Shown piece by piece: positions 27,667 to 36,971 of a stretch of 64,000 bases of DNA. The stretch is from positions 1 to 64,000 of the forward strand of contig DAINQU010000013.1 in the NCBI GenBank assembly GCA_036742455.1, in the 5' to 3' direction. Origin of the DNA: CAIKZZ01 sp036742455 (GTDB taxonomy: Bacteria > Pseudomonadota > Gammaproteobacteria > Steroidobacterales > Steroidobacteraceae). Numbering within the stretch: the first letter of the stretch is position 1; every line of letters starts with the position of its first letter. Position numbers and translations under genes: made by a program. A model generated the notes under the pieces. The model searched no databases, had not been told where the DNA came from, and saw nothing but the letters and a program-made list of their open reading frames with translations.

Positions 27667-28353
27667 ATGCGACTGCTGCTCTTCAACAAACCCTACGGCG
27701 TCCTGACGCGCTTCTCGCCGCAAGACGATCGACCCATCCTCGCCGATCATCTGCGGGCACCCGACTTTCATCCCGCCGGCCGCCTCGACCACGACAGCGA
27801 GGGGCTCTTGCTGTTGACCGATGACGGTCGATTGCAAGCGCGCATCACGGATCCGCGCCACGCGGTGGAAAAAGTGTATTGGGCGCAGGTGGACGGCCTC
27901 GTGACCGCCGACGCGGTCGGCAAACTCGAGCACGGCGTGCTGCTCAACGACGGCATTACCCGCCCGGCGCGTGCGCGGCGCCTTGTCCCGGAACCGACGC
28001 TGTGGCCGCGCGATCCGCCGATACGCTATCGGGCGCAGTTGCCCACCGATTGGCTCGAACTGGAGATCCGCGAAGGACGGAACCGCCAAGTGCGGCGCAT
28101 GACGGCGGCCGTGGGTCTGCCGACCTTGCGCCTGGTGCGCGTGCGGATCGGTCCCTTTACCCTCGACGGCTTGCCGCCGGGCGCCCATCGCGAAGCGACG
28201 CCCGCCGAACTGCGCGCCTTCGTGGCGCGCCTCGATGCGCCTAGCGGCGGGTCTGCCAGCGCGAGATCCGCATCGCCACTTCGAGGGCCTGCTCGTAATT
28301 CAAACGCGGGTCGACCGTCGACAAATAGGCCCGCGCGAGGTCCTCGTCGCTGA
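27667..28353 (+). CDS. rluE: 23S rRNA pseudouridine synthase RluE-like
   Basis: A 228-residue enzyme of the RsuA/RluB/E/F family without S4 domain: MRLLLFNKPYGVLTRF, catalytic Asp41 in GRLDHDSEGLLLLT, KVYWAQVDG, and LELEIREGRNRQVRRM. RluE modifies U2457 of E. coli 23S rRNA; the site here is by analogy. The fold is complete by about residue 190. The last 38 residues are Arg/Pro/Ser-rich low-complexity sequence, and they lie antisense to the 3' end of the DAHP synthase gene (113-nt overlap). Confidence 0.88.
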   Translation: MRLLLFNKPYGVLTRFSPQDDRPILADHLRAPDFHPAGRLDHDSEGLLLLTDDGRLQARITDPRHAVEKVYWAQVDGLVTADAVGKLEHGVLLNDGITRPARARRLVPEPTLWPRDPPIRYRAQLPTDWLELEIREGRNRQVRRMTAAVGLPTLRLVRVRIGPFTLDGLPPGAHREATPAELRAFVARLDAPSGGSASARSASPLRGPARNSNAGRPSTNRPARGPRR

Positions 28354-29596
28354 GTCCACGGGCACCGCCCGTGCACTCGGTGACGTTGTCGCCGGTCATT
28401 TCCAGGTGCACGCCGCCCAGGACCGAGCCCATCTCCGCGTGAATGCGGAACGACGCTTCAATCTCGGCCAAAATATTGTCGAAGCGGCGCGTCTTCACGC
28501 CCGTCTTCGTGCTTTCGGTGTTGCCGTGCATCGCATCGCAAATCCACACGACGTTCGCGCCGCACGCGCGGATGCCGTCGATCAACCCCGGCAACTTCTC
28601 CTCCACCGACTTCGCCCCGAGGCGATGGATCAGCGACAGACGCCCGGGGATGTTCTCGGGGTTGAGCGCATGGCACAGCTCGCGCAAGTACGCCGCGTCG
28701 GTGGTCGGACCGACCTTCACAGCGACCGGATTGGCGATTCCACGGAAGTATTCAATGTGACCATCGTCCAACCCGCGCGTCCGCTCGCCGATCCACGGCA
28801 AGTGGGTCGACAGGTTGTACCAGGCCCCGCAACGCTGGATGAAACGCGTCTGCGCTTGCTCGTAGTGCAAGTGCAAGCCCTCGTGACTCGCATAGAAATC
28901 GATGCGCTGGGTATCGGCCATCGGTCGGCCGGTCGAGTGCTCGAAGAACGTCAGCGAATCGGCCAGCGAGTCGGTGATCTTCCGGTATTCCTCATACAGC
29001 GGTGAGTGCTGCATAAAGTCGAGGTCCCAGTACTCGGGATGGTGCAAATCGGTAAACCCGCCGTCGACCAGCGATCGCACGAAATTCAACGTCAGCGCCG
29101 CGCGCTCGTAACCGCGCAGCAGCAGCTCCGGGTCCGGCTCGCGGGAGGCCGCGTCGAAGGGCGCGCGATTGACGATGTCACCGCGGTAGCACGGCAGCGT
29201 GACGCCGTCGCGGGTCTCGGTATCGGCCGACCGCGGCTTGGCGTATTGGCCGGCGATGCGTCCCAAGCGGACGACCGGTCGCTTCAAGCCGTGCGTGAGC
29301 ACGAGGCTCATCTGCAACAAAATCTTCAGCTGGCTGACGATGCGGTCCGAGGAGCAGGCGTCCAAGGACTCGGCGCAATCACCGCCCTGCAGGATAAACG
29401 CCTCGCCCCGGCTCGCTTGCGCCAAGCGCGCCCGCAGCGCATCCACTTCCCACGACACGACGAGCGGCGGGAGCTTCGCCAGAGCCGAGACGGTGCGGTT
29501 GAGTGCCACGGGATCTCGATAGGTCGGCTGCTGAAGGGTCTTCTTCTGCTGCCACGAGTCCGGTGTCCAAGAGGAGTGTTGCGTTGCGTTAGCCAT
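28241..29596 (-). CDS. aroG: Class II 3-deoxy-7-phosphoheptulonate synthase
   Basis: A 451-residue plant/Mycobacterium-type (class II) DAHP synthase, first step of the shikimate pathway. Likely metal ligands are visible: Cys in QGGDCAESLD, His in CDAMHGNT, Glu in GGVHLEMTG and Asp in STVDPRLNYEQ. SWTPDSWQQKKTLQQPTY at the N terminus is typical. It ends inside the opposite-strand rluE tail. Confidence 0.95.
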   Translation of the reverse strand: MANATQHSSWTPDSWQQKKTLQQPTYRDPVALNRTVSALAKLPPLVVSWEVDALRARLAQASRGEAFILQGGDCAESLDACSSDRIVSQLKILLQMSLVLTHGLKRPVVRLGRIAGQYAKPRSADTETRDGVTLPCYRGDIVNRAPFDAASREPDPELLLRGYERAALTLNFVRSLVDGGFTDLHHPEYWDLDFMQHSPLYEEYRKITDSLADSLTFFEHSTGRPMADTQRIDFYASHEGLHLHYEQAQTRFIQRCGAWYNLSTHLPWIGERTRGLDDGHIEYFRGIANPVAVKVGPTTDAAYLRELCHALNPENIPGRLSLIHRLGAKSVEEKLPGLIDGIRACGANVVWICDAMHGNTESTKTGVKTRRFDNILAEIEASFRIHAEMGSVLGGVHLEMTGDNVTECTGGARGLSDEDLARAYLSTVDPRLNYEQALEVAMRISRWQTRR

Positions 29597-29657
29597 AGCC
29601 GACTAGCATAGCATCGGGGTTTGTCCTATTGCACCGCACCAGACACGCTTTTCCGCC

Positions 29658-32600
29658 CTAGTGGCGCCGCAGCGCCGCCACGGCCGCCGCCTCCACGGTC
29701 GCGAGGCGTTTGGCCGACACCGGCACCCGCGTCCGCAGGTCCTGCGCAAACAGCTGCACCGCGTACTCCTCCAAGAGCCAGCGCCATTCGGCGAGGAGCG
29801 CGGGATCCGCGCCCGCGGCCTGCGCCTTCGCCGCCGCCGCCGCGTAGCGTTGCCGCGCCTGCAAATACTCGTACTGGGCATCGGCCACCGCGCCGCGCAT
29901 GCCCGGCAGCTTGGCGATCCGCCGACGCAGGGCCTTCAGATAGCGGCCGATGCCGTCCAGCCACGGGTCGGGGATGTCGCGGACAAACCCTTCAAAGACG
30001 AGCGTACTCAGTTGCGCCTTCAGATCGTCGACGATGGCGCCGTCGCAGCCGTCCGGAACGCGCGCGAGGTCCGTGCGGGCCGCGCGATAGTCCGTCAACC
30101 AGAGCTTCACGTGCTGGGCGAGCCGTTCCGCGTCGGTGACAACCGTCGGGCGGCCGCGTTCCAAGGCCGCCGAGTAGTCGGCCAGCATGCGCGGCAAGAC
30201 CGAGCCTTCCGGGGCGCAGGCGCGGCGCACCGCGCGCTCGGCAATGTCCCGGGCGAGCCCCTTGGCGGCGCCGATCCCCTGATGCAAGAGCATGAGGTCG
30301 CGGTCGGCAAGCACGAGCTTCTCGGCGTGCCGCACGGGGCCGGCTAAGGCGAGCACCCAGAGGCGCACCATCCCGCTCCACAAGCCGCGCTCGGCCACCG
30401 CCGGATCCGCGACCAGCGTCGAGGCGACATGCGTGCCGGCGTCGATGAGCGTGGGATGCAATTCGAGGCGCACGCCTTGACGGACCACCTCGACGCCGGC
30501 GGGAATCACCCCGAAGTCAAAGGTGCGGATATCGTCCCGCTCCCACGGGTTGCCCGGGCCGCTCGCGACGGGGGCTAACGGCGCTGCGCTCGCGCCGACC
30601 CGTCGGGCCTCACGGCGCACGACGCTGAGCTCGCGACTCTCGACGACCACCTGCCCCGCGCTGTCCATGACGCGCAAATTCAGGCGCAGGTACGGTTCCA
30701 ACGCGACGGACGCGACCGCCTCGAACGGGATCGTTTCCCCCGCCAAGCGGGTCAACGCCTCGGCCACGGCCGCATCAAAGGCCTGGCCGCGCTGCGCCTC
30801 AAGCAGGGCCAGCGCCTTCGCGGCCGCGTCCGGGGCCGGCACCAACAAACGGCGCATGGGCTTAGGCAGCCCCCGTACGATGGCGGTCACCTTATCGGCC
30901 AACCACGCCGGTATCCCCCAGCCCAGCTCGCCGTCGGTGAGGCGCGGGACCAAGGCCTCCGGCACGATCACCGTCGCGCCGTCGTCGGCGACCAGGGGGT
31001 CGAACCGATAACTGACCGGCAACCGATTACCGGCCAAGGAGAGGTGCAGCGGGTACGTCGACCGATCCAGCGGCCGCGCGCCGGGCTGGCGCAGATCGTT
31101 GTCGGTCAAGAGCAAGGCGTCGCCATCGCGCGCGCCGGGATCGCGACGCCAGCGCTCGAAGGCCGCCACGGAATGCACGGTCTCCGGCAGACGACTGGCG
31201 TACAACGCCGCCTCCTCCGGTTCGTCGAGCAGCACCGTGTGCTGGCGTAACGCTGCCTCCTCGGCCCGCAGCCGTTCCTTCACGCCGCGGTTGCGGCCGA
31301 GTGCACGACAGCGGATCCGGCTGCGCCCGTGCACCAACGCCTCCCGTACAAACACGTCGCGCGCCTCAATGGGCGCGACATTGCCGTAGTTGGCGCGGCG
31401 GCCGCTGGCGAGCGGCAAGCCCCACAAGGTGACGGATTCGCGGCAAGCGACGATCCCGCGCGACTCGTCCCACTCCGGCTCCGTGTACTCACGCTTCACG
31501 AGATGCCGGGCCACGTGTTCTATCCACGCCGGCTCGACCGACGCGACGAGGCGTGCGTAGACGCGCTGCGTCTCGACGACGCTGGCGGCGACGATCCAGC
31601 GCGGCGACTTGTTACGCAACGGCGTGCCCGGCGCGATCAAGAAACGGCGCCCACGCGGACCGAGGTAGTCCCCTTTCTCGGTCTTGACCCCGACGTTGCC
31701 GAGCAGTCCGGCGAGGATGGCGCGGTGCAAGGCATCCGGATCGCCCGCCTCGGTCGCGATCGGCCACTGCATCTCGGTGGCGATCGTCCGCAATTGACCT
31801 TCCAACTCCTCCCACTCCCGCATGCGGGCCGCGGAGAGAAAGCGCTCCGCGCACCAGCGTCGCACGGCGTTGCGCGAGCGCGCGTTGCGCTCCTCGCGGT
31901 ACCGGCCCCACAACTGCAAGAGGGTCATGAAGTCCGATTTCGGGTCGGCGCCTTCGGCGTGCACCGCATCGGCCTTTTCCTGGCGATCGGACGGCCGCTC
32001 CCGCGGGTCTTGGATGGACAGTCCGGCGGCTAGCACAAGCAACTCCGCGAGCGCTCCACCGCGGTGGGCCGCGACCAACATGCGCCCGAGCCTTGGGTCC
32101 ACCGGGAAGCGCGCCACCGTGCGGCCGATCTCGGTCACCCGACCCTGCTCGTCCACCGCTTCCAACTCTTCGAGCAGCCGATAGCCGTCGTTGATGAGGC
32201 GCGTGTCCGGCGGATCGATGAACGGGAAATCGACCGGGCTGCCCAGACCCAAGACCTCCATCTGCAGAATGACGCTCGCAAGGTTGGTGCGCAGCACCTC
32301 CGGCGGCGTGAACGCCTCGCGCAGCTCAAAATCGGACTCCGCGTAGAGACGGATGCACAAGCCCGGCCCGGTGCGCCCGCACCGACCGCGGCGTTGATTG
32401 GCGCTGGCCTGCGAGACGGGCTCAATGGGCAAGCGCAAGATCTTGGTGCGTGGGCTGTAGCGCGACAGGCGCGCGAGCCCCGAATCGATGACCGCGCGGA
32501 TCCCCGGTACGGTCAGGCTCGTCTCCGCCACGTTCGTCGACAACACGACCCGCCGACCGCCGCGACGGTCGAAAATCCGTTGCTGATCCGACCAGGCGAG

Positions 32601-33437
32601 CCGCGAATAGAGCGGCAATACCGCCAGCTTCGGCCCGAAGGCTTGCTCGATGGCCTCGGCGGCCTCGCGGATCTCGCGCTCGCCGGGTAGGAACACCAGC
32701 ACATCGCCCCGACCGATCTCGCCGCGCTCCGCCGTGATCTCCTCCAAGGCCCGAACGATGCCGGCATTGAGTCCCGGATCGAAGCGATCGTCGTCGTCGG
32801 CATCGAGCGGCCGATACCGCGTCTCCACCGGGTAGCTGCGTCCCGAGACTTCAACGATCGGCGCGTCCCCGAAATACGTCGAGAAGCGCTCCGTATCAAT
32901 GGTGGCCGAGGTCACGACCAGGGTGAGGTCGCGCCGCCGCGCCAGGATGCGCTTCAGGCACCCGAGGAGAAAATCGATGTTGAGACTGCGCTCGTGCGCC
33001 TCATCGACGATGATCGCGTCGTAGCGCCGCAGCAGCGGATCGTGACGGGCTTCGGCGAGCAAAATGCCGTCGGTCATCACCTTGATGGCGGTGTCGCGCG
33101 AGGTGCCGTCGCTGAAGCGTATTTTGTGGCCGACAAACCGCGGTGGAGCGCCGGGCAACTCCGCTTCGAGCCGCGCGGCGACCGCTCGGGCCGCAATCCG
33201 CCGAGGCTGGGTGTGTCCGATGATGCCCCGCCGCAAGACGCCCGCTTCCAGCAGCATCTTCGGCAATTGGGTGGTTTTGCCCGACCCCGTCTCACCGGCC
33301 ACGATCACCACTTGCGAGCGCGCCAAGGCCGCAAGGATGTCCTCGCGCCGGGCACTGACCGGCAGATCGGTCGGATAGGTGATCGGCGGCAGTACCCGTT
33401 GCGCGGGCAACGGCGTCGATGGGGGCGGCGCCGTCAC
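29658..33437 (-). CDS. hrpA: ATP-dependent RNA helicase HrpA
   Basis: A 1259-residue DEAH helicase: Walker A AGETGSGKTTQLPK, IVDEAHERSLNIDFLLG, SATIDTERFS, and QRRGRCGRTGPG, followed by HA2/OB regions and a long C-terminal DUF3418-like part (YPLHLSLAGNRLPVSYRF; LAEWRWLLEEYAVQLFAQ). Length is close to E. coli HrpA (1300). HrpA rescues stalled ribosomes and processes mRNA. The frame is open up to 33743, but that part is antisense-free junk opposite nothing conserved and overlaps mazG; the GTG at 33437, two bases after the mazG stop, is chosen. Confidence 0.93.
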   Translation of the reverse strand: MTAPPPSTPLPAQRVLPPITYPTDLPVSARREDILAALARSQVVIVAGETGSGKTTQLPKMLLEAGVLRRGIIGHTQPRRIAARAVAARLEAELPGAPPRFVGHKIRFSDGTSRDTAIKVMTDGILLAEARHDPLLRRYDAIIVDEAHERSLNIDFLLGCLKRILARRRDLTLVVTSATIDTERFSTYFGDAPIVEVSGRSYPVETRYRPLDADDDDRFDPGLNAGIVRALEEITAERGEIGRGDVLVFLPGEREIREAAEAIEQAFGPKLAVLPLYSRLAWSDQQRIFDRRGGRRVVLSTNVAETSLTVPGIRAVIDSGLARLSRYSPRTKILRLPIEPVSQASANQRRGRCGRTGPGLCIRLYAESDFELREAFTPPEVLRTNLASVILQMEVLGLGSPVDFPFIDPPDTRLINDGYRLLEELEAVDEQGRVTEIGRTVARFPVDPRLGRMLVAAHRGGALAELLVLAAGLSIQDPRERPSDRQEKADAVHAEGADPKSDFMTLLQLWGRYREERNARSRNAVRRWCAERFLSAARMREWEELEGQLRTIATEMQWPIATEAGDPDALHRAILAGLLGNVGVKTEKGDYLGPRGRRFLIAPGTPLRNKSPRWIVAASVVETQRVYARLVASVEPAWIEHVARHLVKREYTEPEWDESRGIVACRESVTLWGLPLASGRRANYGNVAPIEARDVFVREALVHGRSRIRCRALGRNRGVKERLRAEEAALRQHTVLLDEPEEAALYASRLPETVHSVAAFERWRRDPGARDGDALLLTDNDLRQPGARPLDRSTYPLHLSLAGNRLPVSYRFDPLVADDGATVIVPEALVPRLTDGELGWGIPAWLADKVTAIVRGLPKPMRRLLVPAPDAAAKALALLEAQRGQAFDAAVAEALTRLAGETIPFEAVASVALEPYLRLNLRVMDSAGQVVVESRELSVVRREARRVGASAAPLAPVASGPGNPWERDDIRTFDFGVIPAGVEVVRQGVRLELHPTLIDAGTHVASTLVADPAVAERGLWSGMVRLWVLALAGPVRHAEKLVLADRDLMLLHQGIGAAKGLARDIAERAVRRACAPEGSVLPRMLADYSAALERGRPTVVTDAERLAQHVKLWLTDYRAARTDLARVPDGCDGAIVDDLKAQLSTLVFEGFVRDIPDPWLDGIGRYLKALRRRIAKLPGMRGAVADAQYEYLQARQRYAAAAAKAQAAGADPALLAEWRWLLEEYAVQLFAQDLRTRVPVSAKRLATVEAAAVAALRRH

Positions 33438-33439
33438 GC

Positions 33440-34210
33440 TCAGCTCGCGTCGGCGTCGTGCTGCTTGGCGCGCTGCCAGGCGGCTTCCAGCGCAGCGAGG
33501 TCCGCCCCCGCATGGGCACGGTGATGTGCCTCCACGGCGTGGAAGCGACGCGTGAAGCGCCCGTTCGCGGCCCGCAAAGCGGCTTCCGGATCCAGATCGA
33601 GGTGCCGGGCAAGATTGGCGAGGGCGAGCAAGACGTCGCCGAACTCGGCTTCCACCGCCGCCCGATCCGCGCCCTGCAAGGCCTCGTCCAGTTCCGCTAA
33701 CTCCTCGTTCACTTTCGCGCGCGGACCGGTTGCGTCCGGCCAATCAAAGCCGATCCGCGCCGCCCGCTTGCCGAGTTTGACCGCCCGTGTGAGCGCCGGC
33801 AGGCCGACCGGTACATCGTCGAGCAGACTCCCGCCCGTCGCACGGTCGCCCTTCTCCTGCGCTTTGATCTCCTCCCAGCGGCGCTGCTGCTCGTCGGCGC
33901 CGCTCACCGACTCCTCGCCAAACACGTGCGGATGGCGGCGGACCATTTTGTCGGCGATCCCGTCGACGACAGCGGCAAAGTCGAAGAGCCCTTGTTCCTC
34001 AGCCATCCTCGCGTGAAACACCACCTGCAGCAGCAGATCGCCGAGTTCCTCTTCGAGTCCGGCCATGTCGGCGCGGTCGATCGCGTCGGCCACTTCGTAG
34101 GCCTCTTCGAGCGTGTACGGCGCGATGGACGCAAACGTCTGCGCACAGTCCCACGGGCAGCCCGTCGCCGGGTCGCGCAATCGGGCCATGATGTCCAGTA
34201 ACCGTCTCAT
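33440..34210 (-). CDS. mazG: Nucleoside triphosphate pyrophosphohydrolase MazG
   Basis: A 256-residue protein with two MazG units: LRDPATGCPWDCAQTFASIA, metal-binding EEAYEVADAI and EEELGDLLLQVVFHARMA in the first, NEELAELDEAL and EAEFGDVLLALANLARHL in the second. It hydrolyses NTPs and dNTPs to monophosphates, cleaning the pool and lowering ppGpp levels. It overlaps the nudL stop by 4 nt and leads into hrpA. Confidence 0.94.
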   Translation of the reverse strand: MRRLLDIMARLRDPATGCPWDCAQTFASIAPYTLEEAYEVADAIDRADMAGLEEELGDLLLQVVFHARMAEEQGLFDFAAVVDGIADKMVRRHPHVFGEESVSGADEQQRRWEEIKAQEKGDRATGGSLLDDVPVGLPALTRAVKLGKRAARIGFDWPDATGPRAKVNEELAELDEALQGADRAAVEAEFGDVLLALANLARHLDLDPEAALRAANGRFTRRFHAVEAHHRAHAGADLAALEAAWQRAKQHDADAS

Positions 34211-34854
34211 GCAGGGTCCGTCCAGAGTCCGAGCACACGCGCCAAGGACGCCAGCATGCCGGCCGTGGCCCCCCAGATGCGTCGATTGGCGTGGTACAGG
34301 TCGAAGAAACGCACGTGTTCACCGCCCATCGACCAATGCCGCGCATGGTAGCGCCTCGCATCGAGCGCCTTGTCGAGGGGCAGCTCGAACACCGAATCCA
34401 CCTCGGACTGATCGATCCGCAGCTCCCCTTCGGGGCGGACCAACGCCACCACGGGGGTTACCCGGTACCCGGTCAGGATCAAATGGTCACCGAGATAGCC
34501 CAGAATCTCGACGCGCTCGCGCGCCAAGCCGATCTCTTCCTCGGCCTCGCGCAGGGCGGTATCGGCCGGGTCGAGGTCGGTCGCCTCACAGCGGCCCCCG
34601 GGAAACGACACTTGGCCGGCGTGGTGCTTGAGCGCGGCAGAGCGTTGGGTCAGCAACACACTGAGGCCCTCCGGGCGGTCCAGGATCGGAATCAGCACGG
34701 CAGCAGGCGTCAGCTGCTCCGGGACGAGGTGCAGGTGCTGGAGGGTCTCGGACAGGGACAACCCCCCGAGCGACAGGCGTGACTCGTCACCGGGCCGGGA
34801 GCCGTGCAAAGCCGTGCGCACGCGCGTGCGCAGCGCATCGACGGCGAGTGTCAT
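34207..34854 (-). CDS. nudL: CoA pyrophosphatase (Nudix) NudL-like
   Basis: A 215-residue Nudix hydrolase. The CoA-pyrophosphatase form of the Nudix box is visible (SFPGGRCEATDLDPADTALR, then EAEEEIGL), preceded by LTQRSAALKHHAGQVSF. The family cuts CoA and its derivatives to 3',5'-ADP and phosphopantetheine. ATG at 34854 gives the conserved start; upstream sequence to 34944 is not family-like. It diverges from purB. Confidence 0.9.
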   Translation of the reverse strand: MTLAVDALRTRVRTALHGSRPGDESRLSLGGLSLSETLQHLHLVPEQLTPAAVLIPILDRPEGLSVLLTQRSAALKHHAGQVSFPGGRCEATDLDPADTALREAEEEIGLARERVEILGYLGDHLILTGYRVTPVVALVRPEGELRIDQSEVDSVFELPLDKALDARRYHARHWSMGGEHVRFFDLYHANRRIWGATAGMLASLARVLGLWTDPA

Positions 34855-34957
34855 GGCAGACGCTCGCGCCGCGCGGCGGTCAAAATGGGGAGTCGGGTCA
34901 GGCTCATGCGCGCGGGATGGTAAACTGTCCGGGCATCCTACCACTTGGAAGATTACC

Positions 34958-36340
34958 GTGACCGACCGCGCCGCCCGCCCATCGGGCTTAGACGCCCTCT
35001 CCCCTGTAGACGGCCGCTACGCCGAGCGAGTCCGCGACCTGCGTGACTTGTTCAGCGAAGCCGCCTTGATCCGCCATCGCGTGCGGGTGGAGGCCGAGTG
35101 GTTCCGCTTCCTCGCGCTGGACTTGCGAGTGCCGGAACTCGCTGGGCTCAACCCGGCGGTGCTAGCCACCGCGGCAGCCCTCGCCGCGGGCGCAGGCCCC
35201 GACGAAGCCGAGACCGTCAAGGCGACCGAGTCGAAGATCAATCACGACGTGAAGGCCGTTGAATACTACGTTCGCGACCGCCTGAGCGCGGCCGGCGCGA
35301 CCGCCGCGGAATTGGAGTTTGTGCACTTTGGTTGCACCTCCGAGGACATCAACAACCTCTCCTACGCCCTCATGCTGTCGCGCGCGCGCACCGAAGTGCT
35401 CGTCCCGGCGCTGGAGCGGGTGCGCGGCTGGTTGGTGGAGCGGGCGCACGCCGACGCGGCAGTCCCCATGCTGTCGCGCACGCACGGCCAAGCGGCCAGC
35501 CCCACGACCCTTGGCAAGGAGCTGGCAAACGTCGCCGATCGACTGCGCCGTGGCATGGAGACCTTCGCCGCCGTCGCGCCGCTCGGCAAGATGAACGGTG
35601 CGGTGGGCAACTGGAACGCCCACCTGTCGGCCTATCCGGACATCGACTGGCGCGCGGCCGGCGCCCGCTTCGTCGAATCCTTGGGTCTTGCCTGGAACGA
35701 ATACACCATCCAGATCGAGCCGCACGACTGGATCGCCGCCTATTGCGACGCGCTCGCGCGGATCGACACGATCTTGATCGACTTTTCGCGCGACGTGTGG
35801 GGCTATGTCTCGATCGGCTACTTCCGCCAGCGCGTCGTCGCCGGCGAAGTGGGCAGTTCCACCATGCCGCACAAGGTCAACCCGATCGACTTCGAGAACG
35901 CCGAAGGCAATCTCGGGATCGCCAACGCCCTGCTGCGCTTTTTCGCGGAAAAGCTGCCGGTGTCGCGCTGGCAGCGCGACCTCACCGATTCGACGGTGCT
36001 GCGCAACCTCGGTCCCGCGCTTGGCCACGCGCTGCTCGCGTTCAAGTCCTTGGAAAAAGGCCTCGGCCGCCTCGCCGCGGACCCGCAGCGCATGGCCGCG
36101 GATTTGGACATGAACTGGGAGGTGTTGGGCGAAGCGATCCAGACCGTCATGCGTCGCTACGGCGTGCCGAACGCCTACGAGCGCCTGAAGGACCTCACAC
36201 GCGGTCAACGCGTCGATGGGGAGGCGTTGCGAGCCTTTGTGGCGACGTTGCCGTTGCCGGCCGACGTGCGCGAGCGCCTCTCGGCCCTCACGCCGGCGCG
36301 GTACATCGGCTTGGCCACGGACCTCGCGGGCGACATCTGA
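34958..36340 (+). CDS. purB: Adenylosuccinate lyase
   Basis: A 460-residue lyase: LSPVDGRYAERV at the start, TSEDINNLSYALML, SRTHGQAASPTTLGKELAN (catalytic His) and the signature GSSTMPHKVNPIDFENAEGN. It acts twice in purine synthesis (SAICAR to AICAR, and adenylosuccinate to AMP). Start is a GTG at 34958 behind GGAAG; an upstream extension is open but lies in the nudL region. Confidence 0.96.
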   Translation: MTDRAARPSGLDALSPVDGRYAERVRDLRDLFSEAALIRHRVRVEAEWFRFLALDLRVPELAGLNPAVLATAAALAAGAGPDEAETVKATESKINHDVKAVEYYVRDRLSAAGATAAELEFVHFGCTSEDINNLSYALMLSRARTEVLVPALERVRGWLVERAHADAAVPMLSRTHGQAASPTTLGKELANVADRLRRGMETFAAVAPLGKMNGAVGNWNAHLSAYPDIDWRAAGARFVESLGLAWNEYTIQIEPHDWIAAYCDALARIDTILIDFSRDVWGYVSIGYFRQRVVAGEVGSSTMPHKVNPIDFENAEGNLGIANALLRFFAEKLPVSRWQRDLTDSTVLRNLGPALGHALLAFKSLEKGLGRLAADPQRMAADLDMNWEVLGEAIQTVMRRYGVPNAYERLKDLTRGQRVDGEALRAFVATLPLPADVRERLSALTPARYIGLATDLAGDI

Positions 36341-36400
36341 GCGCACCCGCCGGAACCGTGACCCAGTCCGCAGGACAGCGCGGCGAACCCGGCTAGTCTG

Positions 36401-36425
36401 GGCACCCCCGTATTTGGGGGGTGCC
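36401..36425 (+). terminator. Hairpin after purB
   Basis: A 9-bp stem (GGCACCCCC at 36401-36409, GGGGGTGCC at 36417-36425) with a 7-nt loop, about 60 nt after the purB stop and 12 nt before the next start codon. It may attenuate transcription into the downstream genes. Confidence 0.5.
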
Positions 36426-36437
36426 ACGGATACCGGA

Positions 36438-36950
36438 ATGTCGATTACCCCGTTGATGCCGACGCTCGGACCCATCGTCCCGCGTCTCGTGTTTGCCTCG
36501 CTCGACGATGCCCGCTACGCGATGCGCGCAGTCATCGGCCGCGCCCAGCGGCGGATCACGATCGCCTCGCCACGCCTCGAACCGGAGCTCTACGAGCACC
36601 CCGCCGTCTTGCAGGCCCTGACCCGGTTCATCCTCGGGCCCGGTTACACCCGTGTGCGCATCCTCTTGACCGCGGCCGAGGCGGCGCCCGGGCCCGAGCA
36701 CGCGCTCCTCGCGCTGTCGCGCAAACTCTCCACCTCTTTCGAGATCCGCGTGATCCCAGCCAGCGTGCCCACCCCCACGGCGACCTACCTCGTGGCGGAT
36801 CGCGACGCCACGGTGTTGCGCCTCAACGCCGGCGAATGGTCGGGCATGTACGCGCTGGAAAACCCAGCGGCCGCCCGCACGCACCTGTCGCACTTCGAGA
36901 GTCTCTGGCAAGTGAGCCCCGCCGCCGACGACGCGGCCGTCGCGCTCTGA
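36438..36950 (+). CDS. Uncharacterised protein between purB and mnmA (DUF7931-like)
   Basis: A 170-residue cytoplasmic protein with no signal peptide or membrane helix. The alternating pattern (RRITIASPRLEPELYEHPAV, VRILLTAAEAA, YLVADRDATVLRLNAGEWSG) resembles the short phospholipase-D-like family annotated DUF7931, found near mnmA in gammaproteobacteria. The HxK(x4)D catalytic motif of true PLD enzymes is absent, so it is unlikely to be an active phosphodiesterase. Function unknown; the family link is from memory. Confidence 0.65.
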   Translation: MSITPLMPTLGPIVPRLVFASLDDARYAMRAVIGRAQRRITIASPRLEPELYEHPAVLQALTRFILGPGYTRVRILLTAAEAAPGPEHALLALSRKLSTSFEIRVIPASVPTPTATYLVADRDATVLRLNAGEWSGMYALENPAAARTHLSHFESLWQVSPAADDAAVAL

Positions 36951-36959
36951 GCGCACGCG

Positions 36960-36965
36960 TATAAT
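36960..36965 (+). promoter_or_regulatory. Perfect -10 element abutting mnmA
   Basis: TATAAT ends 6 nt before the mnmA ATG, so transcription from it would begin at about the start codon (leaderless mRNA). No good -35 hexamer is seen upstream. Confidence 0.4.
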
Positions 36966-36971
36966 AGGGGG

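Noticed and set aside
36500..36900. Active phospholipase D between purB and mnmA
   Set aside because: No HxK(x4)D motif in the protein.
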